From: Gammaproteobacteria bacterium
Lineage (GTDB): Bacteria; Pseudomonadota; Gammaproteobacteria; Pseudomonadales; Pseudohongiellaceae
Assembly: GCA_009844085.1 (NCBI GenBank)
Contig: VYCF01000072.1
Span: forward strand, 62,001 to 126,000
Reading direction: 5' to 3'
Length of the DNA: 64,000 nt
The position numbers were made by a program, and so were the translations under genes. This document shows, in pieces, positions 48,868-59,467 of this stretch. How positions within the stretch are numbered: the stretch's first letter is position 1; each line of letters opens with the position of its first letter. Under the pieces are notes generated by a model. The model had not been told where the DNA came from. It saw nothing but the letters and a program-made list of their open reading frames with translations, and searched no databases.

Positions 48868-50031
48868 ATGTTTGAGCGGATCTTACAGCTGCCGCGCAGT
48901 CATTCGTGCTTTCTGTTCGGAGCACGTGGCACCGGCAAAACCACCTTCATCAAGCGGGCGTTCGACCCGGAAGCTTCGCTGTACGTTGATTTGCTGGACC
49001 CTGAAACTGAAGATAACTACCGCAGACAACCGGGCCGGCTGGAAAGCGAGGTCTCGGCGCTGCCGGCGTCGGTGCGGTGGGTGCTGATCGACGAAGTGCA
49101 GCGGGCGCCCAGGCTGCTTGATGTGGCGCACCGGCTGATCGAGAACACAGACAAGTGCTTGGTGCTGACCGGCTCAAGCGCCCGCAAGCTCAAACGAGGG
49201 GCGTCCAATCTGCTGGCCGGGCGGGCACTAGTACATAATCTCTTTCCGCTCACCGCGCCGGAGTTGCGGGATGCTTTCGTGCTCGAAGACGCTTTGCGCT
49301 GGGGAGCCTTGCCGCAAATCTACTCGCTCACGGACAGCGCCGACAAAAACGCATACCTGCGCGCCTACGCACTTACCTACCTAAAAGAGGAAATCGCCGC
49401 TGAACAGATCACCAGGCGGCTCGACCCGTTCCGGGAGTTTCTCGAAGTCGCGGCCCAGGCGAACGGAACTATTGTCAACTACGCGAATATCGCGCGCGAC
49501 GTGGGAGTGGATCCCAAGACCGTCGTTACCTACTTTCAGATTCTGGAAGACACGCTGATTGGCTTTCATCTGCCCGCCTATCATCGTTCGGTCAGGAAAC
49601 AGCAGCGCGCCAATCCAAAGTTCTATTTTTTCGACATCGGGGTTAAACGGGCGCTGCAACGAACGCTGGAACTCCCGCTTCGAAGTGGAACCTACGAATT
49701 CGGCAAACTGTTCGAGCACTTGGTCGTCACCCAGGTCGCGCACCTCGCGCGTTACCGCTACCCGGACTGGCGATTGTTCCACCTTCGAACCGGCGCCGGG
49801 GCCGAGATCGACCTGCTGATCGAGCGGCCCGGCCTGCCCACGGTTTTGATCGAGATCAAATCCACCGAGCGCGTGGACGAGCGCGACACGCGCATCCTCG
49901 AAGGATTTACCGGAGATTTCGACCGCCCGCTGGCCTTGTGCGTCAGCAGGGACGCGGCGCGCATGCAGGTCGGCGGCGTGCTGTGTCTACACTGGCGCGA
50001 TGCCTTGGACGAACTGGGCCTCGCGGAGTAG
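48868..50031 (+). CDS. AAA_14/DUF4143 ATPase
   Basis: A protein of 387 residues. Residues 15-130 are an AAA domain (Walker A GARGTGKTT, Walker B WVLIDEVQRAP). Residues about 200-370 are DUF4143, with a PD-(D/E)xK-like fold suggested by GAEIDLLIERPG and TVLIEIKST. Such ATPases are widespread and often transferred between genomes; their role is unsettled, with some thought to be toxin-antitoxin or defence related. It is divergent from the phosphorothioation-like operon with an operator-like block in front. It may be independent of both. Confidence 0.85.
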   Translation: MFERILQLPRSHSCFLFGARGTGKTTFIKRAFDPEASLYVDLLDPETEDNYRRQPGRLESEVSALPASVRWVLIDEVQRAPRLLDVAHRLIENTDKCLVLTGSSARKLKRGASNLLAGRALVHNLFPLTAPELRDAFVLEDALRWGALPQIYSLTDSADKNAYLRAYALTYLKEEIAAEQITRRLDPFREFLEVAAQANGTIVNYANIARDVGVDPKTVVTYFQILEDTLIGFHLPAYHRSVRKQQRANPKFYFFDIGVKRALQRTLELPLRSGTYEFGKLFEHLVVTQVAHLARYRYPDWRLFHLRTGAGAEIDLLIERPGLPTVLIEIKSTERVDERDTRILEGFTGDFDRPLALCVSRDAARMQVGGVLCLHWRDALDELGLAE

Positions 50032-50059
50032 TTTCAAATATTCTCGCTATCCCCATGAG

Positions 50060-50091
50060 ATTCTGCGACTTCGCTTCGCTACGCGCAGAAT
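50060..50091. repeat. Intergenic inverted repeat
   Basis: An eight-base inverted repeat (attctgcg/cgcagaat) with a 16-base loop lies 28 bases after the AAA/DUF4143 stop. The arms with the loop ttcgcttcg are of the kind found as dispersed intergenic hairpins in many proteobacteria. No T-run follows, so a terminator role is doubtful. Confidence 0.4.
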
Positions 50092-50181
50092 GACGGCAGT
50101 ATGCGGCGTTTTACTCGACTGGGGATGTGTACTACCATCGCAGCCACTTGCGAATTCCGGACGATAACGATCGGGGACGAC

Positions 50182-50460
50182 ATGCCGGAAAGGAATGACG
50201 ACGCCTATTGGAAGGCCAACATCCGGCTGGTGCTGAGCCTGCTCGCGGTCTGGTTCATCGTCTCCTTCGGCGCGGGCATCCTGCTCGTCGAAGTGCTCGA
50301 CAACATCCGCATGGGCGGCTTCAAGTTCGGCTTCTGGATGGCCCAGCAAGGTTCGATCTTCGTCTTCATCGTCCTCATCTTCGTCTACATCAACCGCATG
50401 GACAAACTCGATGAGCGCTATCGGCGCTCCGGGTCGGACAGGGAAGACTCCATGCAATGA
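50182..50460 (+). CDS. DUF4212 sodium/substrate symporter small subunit
   Basis: A membrane protein of 92 residues with two helices (about 16-40 and 55-75) separated by a GGFKFGFWMAQQGS loop. DUF4212 proteins are the small partners of solute:sodium symporters of the VC_2705 type, as confirmed by the following gene. The ATG at 50182 follows CGGGGACGAC; the frame is open further upstream but without resemblance. The end overlaps the symporter start by four bases (ATGA). Confidence 0.88.
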   Translation: MPERNDDAYWKANIRLVLSLLAVWFIVSFGAGILLVEVLDNIRMGGFKFGFWMAQQGSIFVFIVLIFVYINRMDKLDERYRRSGSDREDSMQ

Positions 50461-52136
50461 GCGTTCAATTCTGGACCTTTTTCTTCGTTATCCTGACCTT
50501 CGGGCTCTACATCGGCATCGCCATCTGGTCGCGGGTGCGTTCGACACAGGATTTCTACGTCGCCGGCAAGCACGTGCCACCCATCGCCAACGGCATGGCC
50601 ACCGCCGCCGACTGGATGTCGGCCGCCTCGTTCATCTCGATGGCGGGGCTGATTTCCTTTCTCGGCAGGGACGGCGCCTTCTACCTGATGGGCTGGACAG
50701 GCGGCTATGTGCTGCTGGCGCTGCTGCTCGCGCCTTACCTGCGCAAGTTCGGCAAGTACACCGTCCCCGATTTCATCGGCGACCGGTACTATTCCCACAC
50801 CGCGCGGCTTACCGCGGTGTTCTGCGCGATCGTGATTTCCTTCGTTTACGTCTGCGGGCAGATGCAAGGCGCCGGCATCGTTTTTTCCCGCTTTCTCGAA
50901 GTCGATATCGTCTACGGCGTGATGATCGGCATGGCCATCGTCTTTTTCTACGCCGTGCTCGGCGGCATGAAAGGCATTACCTACACCCAGGTCGCGCAAT
51001 ATTGCGTGCTTATCTTCGCCTTCATGGTGCCGGCGATCTTCATTTCGATCCTGATGACCGGCCAGGCGATTCCGCAAATGGGTTTCGGCTCGCAGCTCAC
51101 CGAAGCCTTCGGCGGCGGCTACCTGCTCGACCGGCTCGACGGCCTCAGCGAGCAACTCGGTTTTCCAGCCTATACGGAAGGCCAACGCAGCATGCAGGAC
51201 ATGTTCTTCATCACTGCCGCGCTGATGATCGGCACCGCCGGCCTGCCGCACGTGATCATCCGCTTTTTCACCGTGCCGCACGTGCGGGACGCGCGCAGAT
51301 CGGCCGGCTACGCGCTGATCTTCATCGCCATCCTCTATACCACCGCCCCCGCTGTCGCCGCCTTCGCCCGCACCAACCTGATCAATACCGTGGACAACGT
51401 CGAATACAGCGCGATGCCGGAATGGTTCAACAAGTGGGAAGCGACCGGGCTGATCACTTTCGAGGACCGCAATGCCGATGGACTGATTCAATACACCGGC
51501 GACGCGGCGACAAACGAACTCGACGTCAACCGCGACATCATGGTGCTGGCGAATCCGGAGATCGCCGAATTGCCCAACTGGGTCGTGGCGCTTGTCGCCG
51601 CCGGCGGCCTGGCTGCGGCGCTGTCGACCGCGGCGGGATTGTTGCTGGTGATTTCCTCGGCGGTGTCACACGACTTGCTCAAACGCGCCTACATGCCCGA
51701 GATAACCGAAAAGGAAGAATTGCTTTTCGCGCGCATGTCGATCTTCATGGCGGTGCTCGTGGCCGGCTATTTCGGCATAAATCCGCCGGCCTACGTGGCC
51801 CAGGTCGTGGCGTTCGCCTTCGGACTCGCGGCGGCCTCGTTCTTCCCGGCAATCGTGATGGGAATCTTCCAGCGCCGCATGAACCGCCATGGCGCGGTCT
51901 CCGGCATGATTGCCGGCTTCAGCTTCACCGCGCTCTATATCATCTATTTCCGCTTCATCAATCCGGCGGTCGACAACGCCGACAACTGGCTGTTCGGCAT
52001 TTCTCCGGAAGGCATCGGAAGTCTGGGGGCGCTGCTCAACCTGCTGGTCGCCTGGACCGTCTGCCGTTTCACGCCCGAACCCCCGGCCGAAGTGCAGGCC
52101 CTCGTCGCCGACATCCGCCGGCCGGAAGTTGATTGA
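50457..52136 (+). CDS. Sodium/solute symporter, VC_2705/acetate-type
   Basis: A solute:sodium symporter of 559 residues with about 13 membrane helices. Family blocks: DFYVAGKHVPPIANGMATAA, TAADWMSAASFIS, GGMKGITYTQVAQY and GTAGLPHVIIRFFTVP. With the DUF4212 small subunit it fits the VC_2705 group, related to acetate permease ActP; the substrate is probably a short organic acid such as acetate, not proven. An extra hydrophilic loop (about 325-365, with ENRNADGLIQYTGD-like acidic residues) is present between helices. It converges with the AGCS transporter nine bases on. Confidence 0.88.
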   Translation: MSVQFWTFFFVILTFGLYIGIAIWSRVRSTQDFYVAGKHVPPIANGMATAADWMSAASFISMAGLISFLGRDGAFYLMGWTGGYVLLALLLAPYLRKFGKYTVPDFIGDRYYSHTARLTAVFCAIVISFVYVCGQMQGAGIVFSRFLEVDIVYGVMIGMAIVFFYAVLGGMKGITYTQVAQYCVLIFAFMVPAIFISILMTGQAIPQMGFGSQLTEAFGGGYLLDRLDGLSEQLGFPAYTEGQRSMQDMFFITAALMIGTAGLPHVIIRFFTVPHVRDARRSAGYALIFIAILYTTAPAVAAFARTNLINTVDNVEYSAMPEWFNKWEATGLITFEDRNADGLIQYTGDAATNELDVNRDIMVLANPEIAELPNWVVALVAAGGLAAALSTAAGLLLVISSAVSHDLLKRAYMPEITEKEELLFARMSIFMAVLVAGYFGINPPAYVAQVVAFAFGLAAASFFPAIVMGIFQRRMNRHGAVSGMIAGFSFTALYIIYFRFINPAVDNADNWLFGISPEGIGSLGALLNLLVAWTVCRFTPEPPAEVQALVADIRRPEVD

Positions 52137-52145
52137 GGTCTGAAC

Positions 52146-53816
52146 TCAGGCCTTGTGCCGTCCGTGGTCCGTTTTCTCCCAGTATTCCTTCACCGTACTC
52201 TTCATTTCCTTGCGCATGAGCAATATGCCGATCAGGTTCGGCGCCGTCATCAGCACGATGGTGATCAGCGAAACGTTCCAGATGATCGTGGTGTCCGCCA
52301 GCGCCGCGTAAAAGAATCCGCAAACATAGACGACTCGATACGGCATGACCGATTTCGGTCCCAGCAGATAGGTCATCGCCCGGTCCCCGTAATAGGACCA
52401 GGCGATGGCCGTCGAAAAGGCGAACAGCATCAGGCCGATGGAGACGATGTATTGGCCGTAATTGCCGAACAGGCCCCGAGTGAAGGCCTCGGTCGTCAAC
52501 GGCACCGAATGCACGAGCGACTCGCCGGTGACGACGACCGAAAGATCGTCGAGTCTGCCGTCACTGACCGCGAGTTCCCCGGTGATCGGTTCGCCGTCCC
52601 GGCTGAACAGCACGTTCTCGGCGAAGGAGCGGGAATTGATTACGGTAAGGTCGGCCTCGTTCTGCAGGCGGCCGTTGATTAATTGCAGGCTGCCGTCGAA
52701 ACTCGCCACGGATGAATCGCCGTTGTTGAGATAGGCAAAGATTTCGCGTTGATGCGCTTCGTTCCCTTCTACGTATACGCCACTGACAAAGCTCAGGTCG
52801 GCGCGCTGGAATTCGTTTTCGAGTTTTTCCGCCCAGACTCCCGAACTGAGAATAACCAGGCCGGTTATCGTGCAAATGACGATCGTGTCGATGAACGGTT
52901 CCAGAATCGACACCATGCCTTCGTCGGCGGATTCTTCTGTGCGCGCCGAGGCGTGAGCGATGGGCGCGCTGCCCTGCCCCGCTTCGTTCGAATACAGTCC
53001 GCGGTTTACGCCGCGGCTGAAGGCGTAGGCGAAAGTGGCGCCGAGAAAGCCACCGGTCGCGGCTGAGCCGGTGAAGGCGTCGGAGAAGATCGCCGCGAAG
53101 GAAGGCAATATGTTGCCGGCGTGGGGGATGATGACGGCGAGCGCACCGATCAAGTACAGCAGCGCCATCGAGGGCACGACGGCGGCGGCGAATTTGGCGA
53201 TGCGGGTGATGCCGCCGATGATCACCAGCGCCAGCAGCACCGACATGAAAATCGCGGTGATCAGCGGGTCGATATTGAAAGTACTTTCGAGACCGGCGGC
53301 GATATTATTGATCTGCGGCAGATTGCCGGTGCCGAATGAACTCAGCACGGTGGCGATGGCGAAGAGCACTGCCAGCCATTTCAGCTTCAGGCCTTTCTCC
53401 ATGTAATACATCGGCCCGCCCGCGACGGTGCCGTCGGCGGTAACGCTGCGGTACTTGTGGGAAAGCGTAACCTCGACAAATTTGCTCGTCATGCCGAAAA
53501 ACGCGGTCATCCACATCCAGAACAGCGCCGCCGGGCCGCCGAGATGCAGCGCCAGCGCCACGCCGCCGATATTGCCCGTGCCAACCGTGCCCGACAGAGC
53601 CGTGGCGAGCGCCTGGAAGTGGCTGGTCTCGCCCCTGGCGCCTTCCTTGTCGAACTTGCCCTGGGTTACGGCAATGGCATGGCGAAAATACCGAATCTGG
53701 GGAAACTTCAGATACAGGGTAAAGAAGATGCCCGTCGCCAGCAGCAGCGTCGGAAACCAGAACGCGCTGCCGAGATAACCGTCGATGAAGATTAGAAATT
53801 CGTTTACCCGATCCAC
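52146..53816 (-). CDS. AGCS alanine/glycine:cation symporter with extra domain
   Basis: An amino acid symporter of 556 residues. Family blocks: [55 protein letters not shown]. Usual members have about 450-480 residues. Here an insert of about 105 residues (about 332-440), hydrophilic and beta-rich, lies between two late helices, where a short loop is usual; given the positive-inside rule I cannot say firmly which side it faces. Transport of alanine or glycine with Na+ or H+ is the family role. It is separated from the Mrp gene by 41 bases on the same strand. Confidence 0.88.
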   Translation of the reverse strand: MDRVNEFLIFIDGYLGSAFWFPTLLLATGIFFTLYLKFPQIRYFRHAIAVTQGKFDKEGARGETSHFQALATALSGTVGTGNIGGVALALHLGGPAALFWMWMTAFFGMTSKFVEVTLSHKYRSVTADGTVAGGPMYYMEKGLKLKWLAVLFAIATVLSSFGTGNLPQINNIAAGLESTFNIDPLITAIFMSVLLALVIIGGITRIAKFAAAVVPSMALLYLIGALAVIIPHAGNILPSFAAIFSDAFTGSAATGGFLGATFAYAFSRGVNRGLYSNEAGQGSAPIAHASARTEESADEGMVSILEPFIDTIVICTITGLVILSSGVWAEKLENEFQRADLSFVSGVYVEGNEAHQREIFAYLNNGDSSVASFDGSLQLINGRLQNEADLTVINSRSFAENVLFSRDGEPITGELAVSDGRLDDLSVVVTGESLVHSVPLTTEAFTRGLFGNYGQYIVSIGLMLFAFSTAIAWSYYGDRAMTYLLGPKSVMPYRVVYVCGFFYAALADTTIIWNVSLITIVLMTAPNLIGILLMRKEMKSTVKEYWEKTDHGRHKA

Positions 53817-53857
53817 TGTTTCACTCCCAGTCTGATTGTCTTTGTTGCATATCGCCG

Positions 53858-54670
53858 CTAGTCGTCCGTAATGGTGATCTTGGGCGCGCTTTGCGCCGTC
53901 GCGCCGGCGCAGCGCTCGGCCACGCCGCTCGCGAGTTCCAGCCAGGCCGCGTTAGCCGGATGTCCGGGCTGCTTCACGAGCAGCGGTTCTCCCAGATCGC
54001 TGGCCTCGCGTATGGCCGGATCGAGCGCCGGACGCGCCAGTACCGGGACTTCGAAGTCCCTCGCCAGCCTGTCGCCACCGCCCGCGCCGAATATGGCCTC
54101 TTCGTGTCCGCACTTGCTACAGATATGAACGCTCATGTTCTCCACTACGCCAAGCACGGGTACGGACACCTTGCGGAACATTTCGATCCCCCTGCGGGCG
54201 TCGAGCAAGGCCAAATCCTGGGGTGTGGTAACGATGACCGCGCCGCTGACGCGAACCGCCTGGGACAGGCTCAACTGGATATCGCCGGTGCCGGGTGGCA
54301 GATCGACGATCAGATAGTCGAGATCGGACCAGGCCGTGTCATTGAGAATCTGGTTGAAAGCGGAAATGATCATGGGCGCGCGCCAGACCATTGCCGTACT
54401 CTGGTCGACCAGAAAGCCCATGGAATTGCATAGCAGGCCGTGCGCCCGAATGGGAACCATGGTCTTGCCGCCGCGCACCTCGGGCCGCGTGCCGGCTGGC
54501 ACACCGAGCAAGGTGGGGATGCTCGGCCCGTAGATGTCCGCATCAAGCACGCCAACCTTGGCGTTGCAGGCGAGGGCCAATGCGAGATTGACGGCGGTAG
54601 TCGATTTGCCGACTCCGCCCTTGCCGGAAGCGACGCACAATATGTGTCCGATCTTGTTTAGATCACTCAA
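53858..54670 (-). CDS. apbC: Iron-sulfur cluster carrier ATPase Mrp/ApbC
   Basis: A P-loop ATPase of 270 residues that binds and transfers iron-sulfur clusters. It has the deviant Walker [34 protein letters not shown] and the cluster-binding CSKC (in [10 protein letters not shown]). The N-terminal MIP18-like domain found in many longer Mrp proteins is missing, so it is the short form. The ATG at 54670 gives [20 protein letters not shown] small exported protein gene is divergent, 91 bases upstream. Confidence 0.92.
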   Translation of the reverse strand: MSDLNKIGHILCVASGKGGVGKSTTAVNLALALACNAKVGVLDADIYGPSIPTLLGVPAGTRPEVRGGKTMVPIRAHGLLCNSMGFLVDQSTAMVWRAPMIISAFNQILNDTAWSDLDYLIVDLPPGTGDIQLSLSQAVRVSGAVIVTTPQDLALLDARRGIEMFRKVSVPVLGVVENMSVHICSKCGHEEAIFGAGGGDRLARDFEVPVLARPALDPAIREASDLGEPLLVKQPGHPANAAWLELASGVAERCAGATAQSAPKITITDD

Positions 54671-54761
54671 GGAATCCGCTTCCGGCAGCGCAACTGTCGC
54701 CGATTATGTTGCATCCCCAACCAAATTCAAAGCTCGTCGGGGACAGGATAGAATCGGGAGC

Positions 54762-55304
54762 ATGCTTATTCGTGAACTCGTGAGAACAGGATTGGTTGCC
54801 GCCGCGGTTGTGGTGACGCCTTTGTCGGGGAATGCCGGAGAGGCTGGCGAGGGAGCGGTCAAGTTTGCGTTCTACTCGGCGAGCTGGCAGGAGAATACAC
54901 GGGATCTGCTGCGCGTCGTGGCCTTCAATCCGCTCGATACTTCGGTTCGCATCGAGTCCATCGATTTCGTCGATATCGAAGCGCCCGGCGGCTCGCTCGA
55001 ATTGTCGCTGCAACTCGATGTGCCGGCGGGGGGCTATGCCGAACTGGAAATGGAATATGTGGACTTGCTCGGCCAGGGAGAGTGCATCGGCGAAACGCTG
55101 GCCGGCGACTGGCGGCTGGTTGAGATTTCGAATTACACCCTGAATCCGTCGGTGCGCAATCTCATCATCGAGAACACCGAATCCTTCCGCATCTATCAAT
55201 GCGTGCAAACGGTGGAGACCCGGATCACGGAAGCCGCCACCGGGGCGAGTTCCGTGATCCGCGAATGGGTGCTATATCACTTCGAGTCCCTGTCCGAACG
55301 GTAA
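54762..55304 (+). CDS. Hypothetical exported protein (180 aa)
   Basis: A protein of 180 residues with a likely signal peptide (about 1-24, core LVAAAVVVTPLSG). The mature part is beta-rich and acidic, with two cysteines (about 104 and 146) that could form a disulfide. I recognise no family. The ATG at 54762 has GGGAG one base before it, which is close. It is convergent with the pyrophosphatase gene (11 bases). A periplasmic or surface role is likely from the signal peptide only. Confidence 0.55.
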   Translation: MLIRELVRTGLVAAAVVVTPLSGNAGEAGEGAVKFAFYSASWQENTRDLLRVVAFNPLDTSVRIESIDFVDIEAPGGSLELSLQLDVPAGGYAELEMEYVDLLGQGECIGETLAGDWRLVEISNYTLNPSVRNLIIENTESFRIYQCVQTVETRITEAATGASSVIREWVLYHFESLSER

Positions 55305-55315
55305 GGTCGAAGCGA

Positions 55316-57445
55316 CTACAGCAGGATACCGCCGAAGTTTACGAAGAATGGCGCAAACACCAGGCTGAGAATCGCCGACAGCTTGATCAGGATGTTCAGC
55401 GACGGGCCCGAGGTGTCTTTCAGCGGGTCGCCGACGGTGTCGCCCACTACTGAGGCCTTGTGCTGTTCGGAACCCTTGCCGCCCAGATTGCCCGCTTCGA
55501 TATATTTCTTGGCGTTATCCCAGGCGCCGCCGCTGTTGGACGAAGCGATCGCGAGCACGCCGCCCGCCACCAGCGATCCCGCCAGGATGCCGGCAACGGC
55601 TTCAACGCCGAACAGGAATCCGGCGACCAGCGGAGTGCCCATGATCAGGATGCCGGGCGCGATCATTTCCCGCAGCGCGGCCTTGGTGGAGATTGCCACG
55701 CACTCGGCGTAGTCGGGCTCGCCGGTGCCTTCCATGATGCCCGGAATAGTCTGAAACTGCCGGCGCACCTCGGCAATCATGTCGAAGGCCGCGCTGCCGA
55801 CGGATCTCATCGTCATGGCGGTAAACAGGAATGGCAGCACCGCGCCGATGAACACCGTCGTGTACACGAGCGGGTCGAGCAGACTCACCATGATCGGCTC
55901 GCCTTGCAGATTCTCTGCCGCGGTAATGAAGGCCGCGAACAGCGCCAGCGAAGTCAGGATCGCCGCGCCGATGGCGAAGCCCTTGCCGATCGCGGCGGTG
56001 GTATTGCCCGCCGAATCGAGAATATCCGTGCGGCGCCGCACTTCCTTCGGCAGTCCCACCATCTCGGCAATGCCGCCGGCGTTATCGGCGACCGGACCAT
56101 AGGCGTCGATCATGAGCGCGATCACCAGGGTTCCCAGCATGCCGAGCGAGGCAATGGCGACGCCGTACATGCCCGCGAGCTGCCAGGAAACGAAAATGCT
56201 TACGGCGATGCAGAGATAGGGCAGTACCGTGCTGCGATAGCCGAGCGCCAGACCGAAAATGATATTGGTGGCGACGCCGGTTTCGCAGGATCTGGCCAGG
56301 TCCTTGACCGGCTCGTAATTCTCCGAAGTGTAATAGCCGGTCAGCAGCCCGACCGCGAGGCCCGCTATGAGACCCGACAGGAAGCACCAGTACACGCCCA
56401 TATTGGTGTATTGCTCGCCGTTCAGTTCGAAAAACTCGGGCACGAGCAGCAAGGTGAAAAAGTACATGACGATCGACATCAGTACGCTTGAAATGATCAG
56501 CAGCTTCATCAGCGCCGGGGCGACGTCGTCTTCGGTTCGGACGCCGACGGCGAGCTTGGTGACGAAACTGATCGGAATGCCCACGGCGCTGATCAGGATC
56601 GGATAAAGCAGCGCATTGGGATCGTAGGCGAAGGCCACGGCGCTGATCACCATCGCCGCGCAGGTACTCTCCGCGCAGGAGCCGAACAGGTCGGCGCCCA
56701 TGCCGGCAACGTCGCCAACGTTGTCCCCAACGTTGTCGGCGATCACCGCCGGGTTGCGCGGGTCGTCTTCGGGAATGCCCTTCTCGACCTTGCCGACGAG
56801 GTCGGCGCCGACATCGGCCGCCTTGGTGAAAATGCCGCCGCCCACACGCGCGAACAGGGCGATGGTCGAGCCGCCGAGTCCGAAGCCGGCGATGACTTCC
56901 ATCAGGATGTGATTGTTTTCCGGTCCAAGCCCGGACATCAGCGCGCTTAGTACGAGATAGATGATTACCAGCCCCAGCGTCGCCAATCCCACCAGAGCGA
57001 AGCCCATGACGGCGCCGGAATCGATCGCCACGTCGAACGCGCCGGAAATTCCCTTCCGGGCCGAGACTGTGGTGCGGGCGTTGCCCTGGGTGGCCACCTT
57101 CATGCCGATGTAGCCCGAGGCGATGGAAATGGCGGCGCCGAACAGGAAGGCGATGGCGGTATATATACCTTCGCGATAGCCGGGAGTATGAGTGTCGTCG
57201 ATCAGAACCGCGATGATCAGGGCGAACGCGACCATGAAAATGGAGAGAACGCGATATTCCTGTTTCAGGAAGGCCATCGCGCCGCTTGCGATCGCGCCGT
57301 GGATGAACTTCAGGCGTTTGCTGTCTTCTTCGTTCAGGTCGAGATCGAGCGGAATGCTGACGACCTTCCTCATGTAGTACCAGGCGATTCCGAGTCCCAT
57401 GAGGGACAGCAATACGGTCACCACGATCGTGATGTGCGAGGACAT
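55316..57445 (-). CDS. hppA: Membrane-bound pyrophosphatase ion pump (HppA), K+-dependent type
   Basis: An integral membrane pyrophosphatase of 709 residues with about 16 helices, using pyrophosphate hydrolysis to pump Na+ or H+. The substrate motif [20 protein letters not shown] and the acidic block [20 protein letters not shown] are intact. The [11 protein letters not shown] motif has Ala where K+-independent pumps have Lys, so it is of the K+-dependent class, which includes sodium pumps. Which ion is moved cannot be read by eye. The ATG at 57445 follows GGGAGA at normal spacing. Confidence 0.93.
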   Translation of the reverse strand: MSSHITIVVTVLLSLMGLGIAWYYMRKVVSIPLDLDLNEEDSKRLKFIHGAIASGAMAFLKQEYRVLSIFMVAFALIIAVLIDDTHTPGYREGIYTAIAFLFGAAISIASGYIGMKVATQGNARTTVSARKGISGAFDVAIDSGAVMGFALVGLATLGLVIIYLVLSALMSGLGPENNHILMEVIAGFGLGGSTIALFARVGGGIFTKAADVGADLVGKVEKGIPEDDPRNPAVIADNVGDNVGDVAGMGADLFGSCAESTCAAMVISAVAFAYDPNALLYPILISAVGIPISFVTKLAVGVRTEDDVAPALMKLLIISSVLMSIVMYFFTLLLVPEFFELNGEQYTNMGVYWCFLSGLIAGLAVGLLTGYYTSENYEPVKDLARSCETGVATNIIFGLALGYRSTVLPYLCIAVSIFVSWQLAGMYGVAIASLGMLGTLVIALMIDAYGPVADNAGGIAEMVGLPKEVRRRTDILDSAGNTTAAIGKGFAIGAAILTSLALFAAFITAAENLQGEPIMVSLLDPLVYTTVFIGAVLPFLFTAMTMRSVGSAAFDMIAEVRRQFQTIPGIMEGTGEPDYAECVAISTKAALREMIAPGILIMGTPLVAGFLFGVEAVAGILAGSLVAGGVLAIASSNSGGAWDNAKKYIEAGNLGGKGSEQHKASVVGDTVGDPLKDTSGPSLNILIKLSAILSLVFAPFFVNFGGILL

Positions 57446-57591
57446 TCGGTTGGTTCTCCCTTGGCTGCGGTCAAAGCCGCGCACTCTACCACAACGCCCC
57501 GGTCAAAAGAAGCGCGACGCGGCGCAAAGCTGCAAGGATTCAGGGGGTTAGCTGTAAATTGCTGCGAGCAACAGCGTTATTGTCTTTCTGC

Positions 57592-58434
57592 TCATTCCTC
57601 CAGTCCATGCGGGTGCTGCAGCGCCTTTTTCTCCGCCGACGCCAGTCGCCGCTCGACCTTCTTCACGTCTTCGGCGGGTGGCAGACTTTCGGGGCGGATG
57701 CCGCGCTCCAATAGCGTATTTCGCACGGCCTGATTGTTGGTGACATGCTCGCGGGAAATTTGCGGTTCGCTATTCAACGAGTTTTCACGGGTGTTGTGAA
57801 TAGTGATCTCTGTGGCGAAGTCTTTGGCCTTCAAGATGATTGTGGGCGCAAAGTCGGCCAGCGGGCGACTAGCGGGCACACGCCACCGCGCCTTCATCGC
57901 CCGAGTGTTTTTGCCGAACAGCGCCTGGTCGCCCTTGCCGCGGATCAGGGCGAAGTTGCGGTTGCCGCCGGTTTGCTCGTAGATCACTTCGGAAAGTTCC
58001 TTTTCTGTTGCCGACAACTTTTTCCGTGCCGAGATCCGCTCTACTTCCAACAGCCGCTGTTCGATGAGTTCCGCCTTACGGGTCTGCATGGCGAAATAGG
58101 TCTGGGCGAAAGCGATTTGCTGCTTCCCCGGATCGCCGTTCTGGGCGATCAAATAGCAGGCGTAGCGGGTCAGCATGACATCGGCGATTTCCCGCTGGCT
58201 GCCGGAGCCGAGTTCGACCATTTTGCCGATGTCGGCAAAATGGTCGGCAATCTCGTGACCCGATGTCTCACAGGCCGTTTTGGCTTTGGAGATTACGTTG
58301 AGAAAATTGTTCCACTTGGCGTATTCCAACAAGTGCTGCAGGTCTCTGGCCAGCCAGTATTCCACACCATTTTCCGTCTCCTGAGCATGACCTTCAAAAC
58401 TTGCAGTCAAGGCGTGAACCAGTTCATTTTCCAT
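57592..58434 (-). CDS. dinD: DNA damage-inducible protein D (DinD)
   Basis: A protein of 280 residues close in length to E. coli DinD (274). Family blocks: NGVEYWLARDLQHLLEYAKW, ARYACYLIAQNGDP-like TRYACYLIAQNGDPGKQQIA, and FALIRGKGDQALFG. DinD inhibits RecA filament function in vitro in E. coli and is part of the SOS response there. I see no clear LexA box (CTGT-N8-ACAG) upstream. The ATG at 58434 follows GGAGAG; the open frame goes 47 codons further without resemblance. These genes are often horizontally spread. Confidence 0.9.
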   Translation of the reverse strand: MENELVHALTASFEGHAQETENGVEYWLARDLQHLLEYAKWNNFLNVISKAKTACETSGHEIADHFADIGKMVELGSGSQREIADVMLTRYACYLIAQNGDPGKQQIAFAQTYFAMQTRKAELIEQRLLEVERISARKKLSATEKELSEVIYEQTGGNRNFALIRGKGDQALFGKNTRAMKARWRVPASRPLADFAPTIILKAKDFATEITIHNTRENSLNSEPQISREHVTNNQAVRNTLLERGIRPESLPPAEDVKKVERRLASAEKKALQHPHGLEE

Positions 58435-58640
58435 CGTTTTCTCTCCAAATCGTTCACTTCTCCAATTCAACCAACTTTCTCCCCCGCACGAAGTATATCC
58501 AGCAAACTCCGCTAACAGCAGTTTTTGGCTAAATCTTCCAGCCATAACCCACAAGCGGTCGTTCGCTGTGGCCATATGATGTATCGATCACTATTTCAGT
58601 GGCGTAAGATGACTCTCACCGCTAATACTGGGAGATCGCC

Positions 58641-58877
58641 ATGCACCGTACGCAAATTCTGCTTGAACAGGAGCAATACAGGCTTCTGGGAATCGAAGCG
58701 AGGAAAAAGGGCATCAGCGTTTCCGCTCTTGTCAGAAATCTGGTGGATGCGCATTTCCAGGGAGAAAGGGAGCCTGAGACGGATCCACTGGAATCCATTA
58801 TCGGAATAGGTTCCGGCACCGGCGAAGCCGTGGGCCGAGACCACAACCGGTATCTCTACGGGAGCGCGGCTGCATGA
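58641..58877 (+). CDS. Ribbon-helix-helix antitoxin (VapB-like), orphan
   Basis: A protein of 78 residues. The N-terminal part is a ribbon-helix-helix (RTQILLEQEQYRLLGIEARK, then ISVSALVRNLVDAHF), and the C-terminal tail ends GRDHNRYLYG, the signature of a group of antitoxins normally followed by a PIN-domain VapC toxin. No PIN toxin follows: the next gene lies on the other strand after 45 bases. GGGAG precedes the start by six bases. It may be a relic of a lost toxin-antitoxin pair or act in trans. Confidence 0.78.
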   Translation: MHRTQILLEQEQYRLLGIEARKKGISVSALVRNLVDAHFQGEREPETDPLESIIGIGSGTGEAVGRDHNRYLYGSAAA

Positions 58878-58921
58878 CCTGCGCCGTGCGCGCAGAACGA
58901 CAGTTTGGGAATTTCGCGCTG

Positions 58922-59389
58922 TCAAATCCAGCGTCGGACCCGGCGGCGATAGTCTTCGAACTCTTTACCGAATACCTCACGCATCATGCGTTCCTCATCG
59001 AGAATGAAGCGATACTGGATGATCAACATGAAGACCGGCGCCACCAGCAGGCCCACTGCCGAGCCGGTTGCAAGAGCTGTACCCAAAAGGACGAGCACCA
59101 TACCCAGGTACATCGGATTGCGGCTGCAACGAAAGGCGCCGGACGTTACCAGGGCGGTTGCTTCCGAAAAGGGAACGATCCCGGTATCGGCCTTCCTGAA
59201 CAGCCCGGCGGCGGAAATCGCCGATGCCAGACCGAGCAGAATGAGGATCGCTCCGAGGCCTAGGGCCGTCGGGCCGGAAAAACTCACCAGCGGCAGATAA
59301 CGGTCAAGCAGGAAAACGGCGATCAGTCCGAGCGCAAACCAGATCGGTGGAATAACGATTCGTTTCGGGCGGTGGGGAGCATTGTTCAT
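58922..59389 (-). CDS. Isoprenylcysteine carboxyl methyltransferase-like membrane protein
   Basis: A membrane protein of 155 residues with four to five helices and the C-terminal motif of the ICMT/PEMT family: CSRNPMYLGMVLVLLGTAL, then EERMMREVFGKEFEDYRRRV. Bacterial members are small S-adenosylmethionine-dependent methyltransferases of mostly unknown substrate. It lies 78 bases after a related, larger protein on the same strand (59468-60619). Confidence 0.82.
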   Translation of the reverse strand: MNNAPHRPKRIVIPPIWFALGLIAVFLLDRYLPLVSFSGPTALGLGAILILLGLASAISAAGLFRKADTGIVPFSEATALVTSGAFRCSRNPMYLGMVLVLLGTALATGSAVGLLVAPVFMLIIQYRFILDEERMMREVFGKEFEDYRRRVRRWI

Positions 59390-59467
59390 TGAAAGTTAAC
59401 CTGTTGTGTTTGTTTAGCAGGAAAAACGGATGCGCGGAAGAAATTTTACCCAGCGCTCAGAACCCTG

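Noticed and set aside
50411..52132. Plus-strand 573-codon frame in the symporter gene, with very Arg/His-rich product
   Set aside because: Overlaps the symporter in another frame; composition is that of a frame-shifted reading of a membrane protein gene.
58435..58640. LexA box searched upstream of dinD
   Set aside because: No CTGT-N8-ACAG-like site was found by eye between dinD and the antitoxin gene, so SOS control is not claimed.
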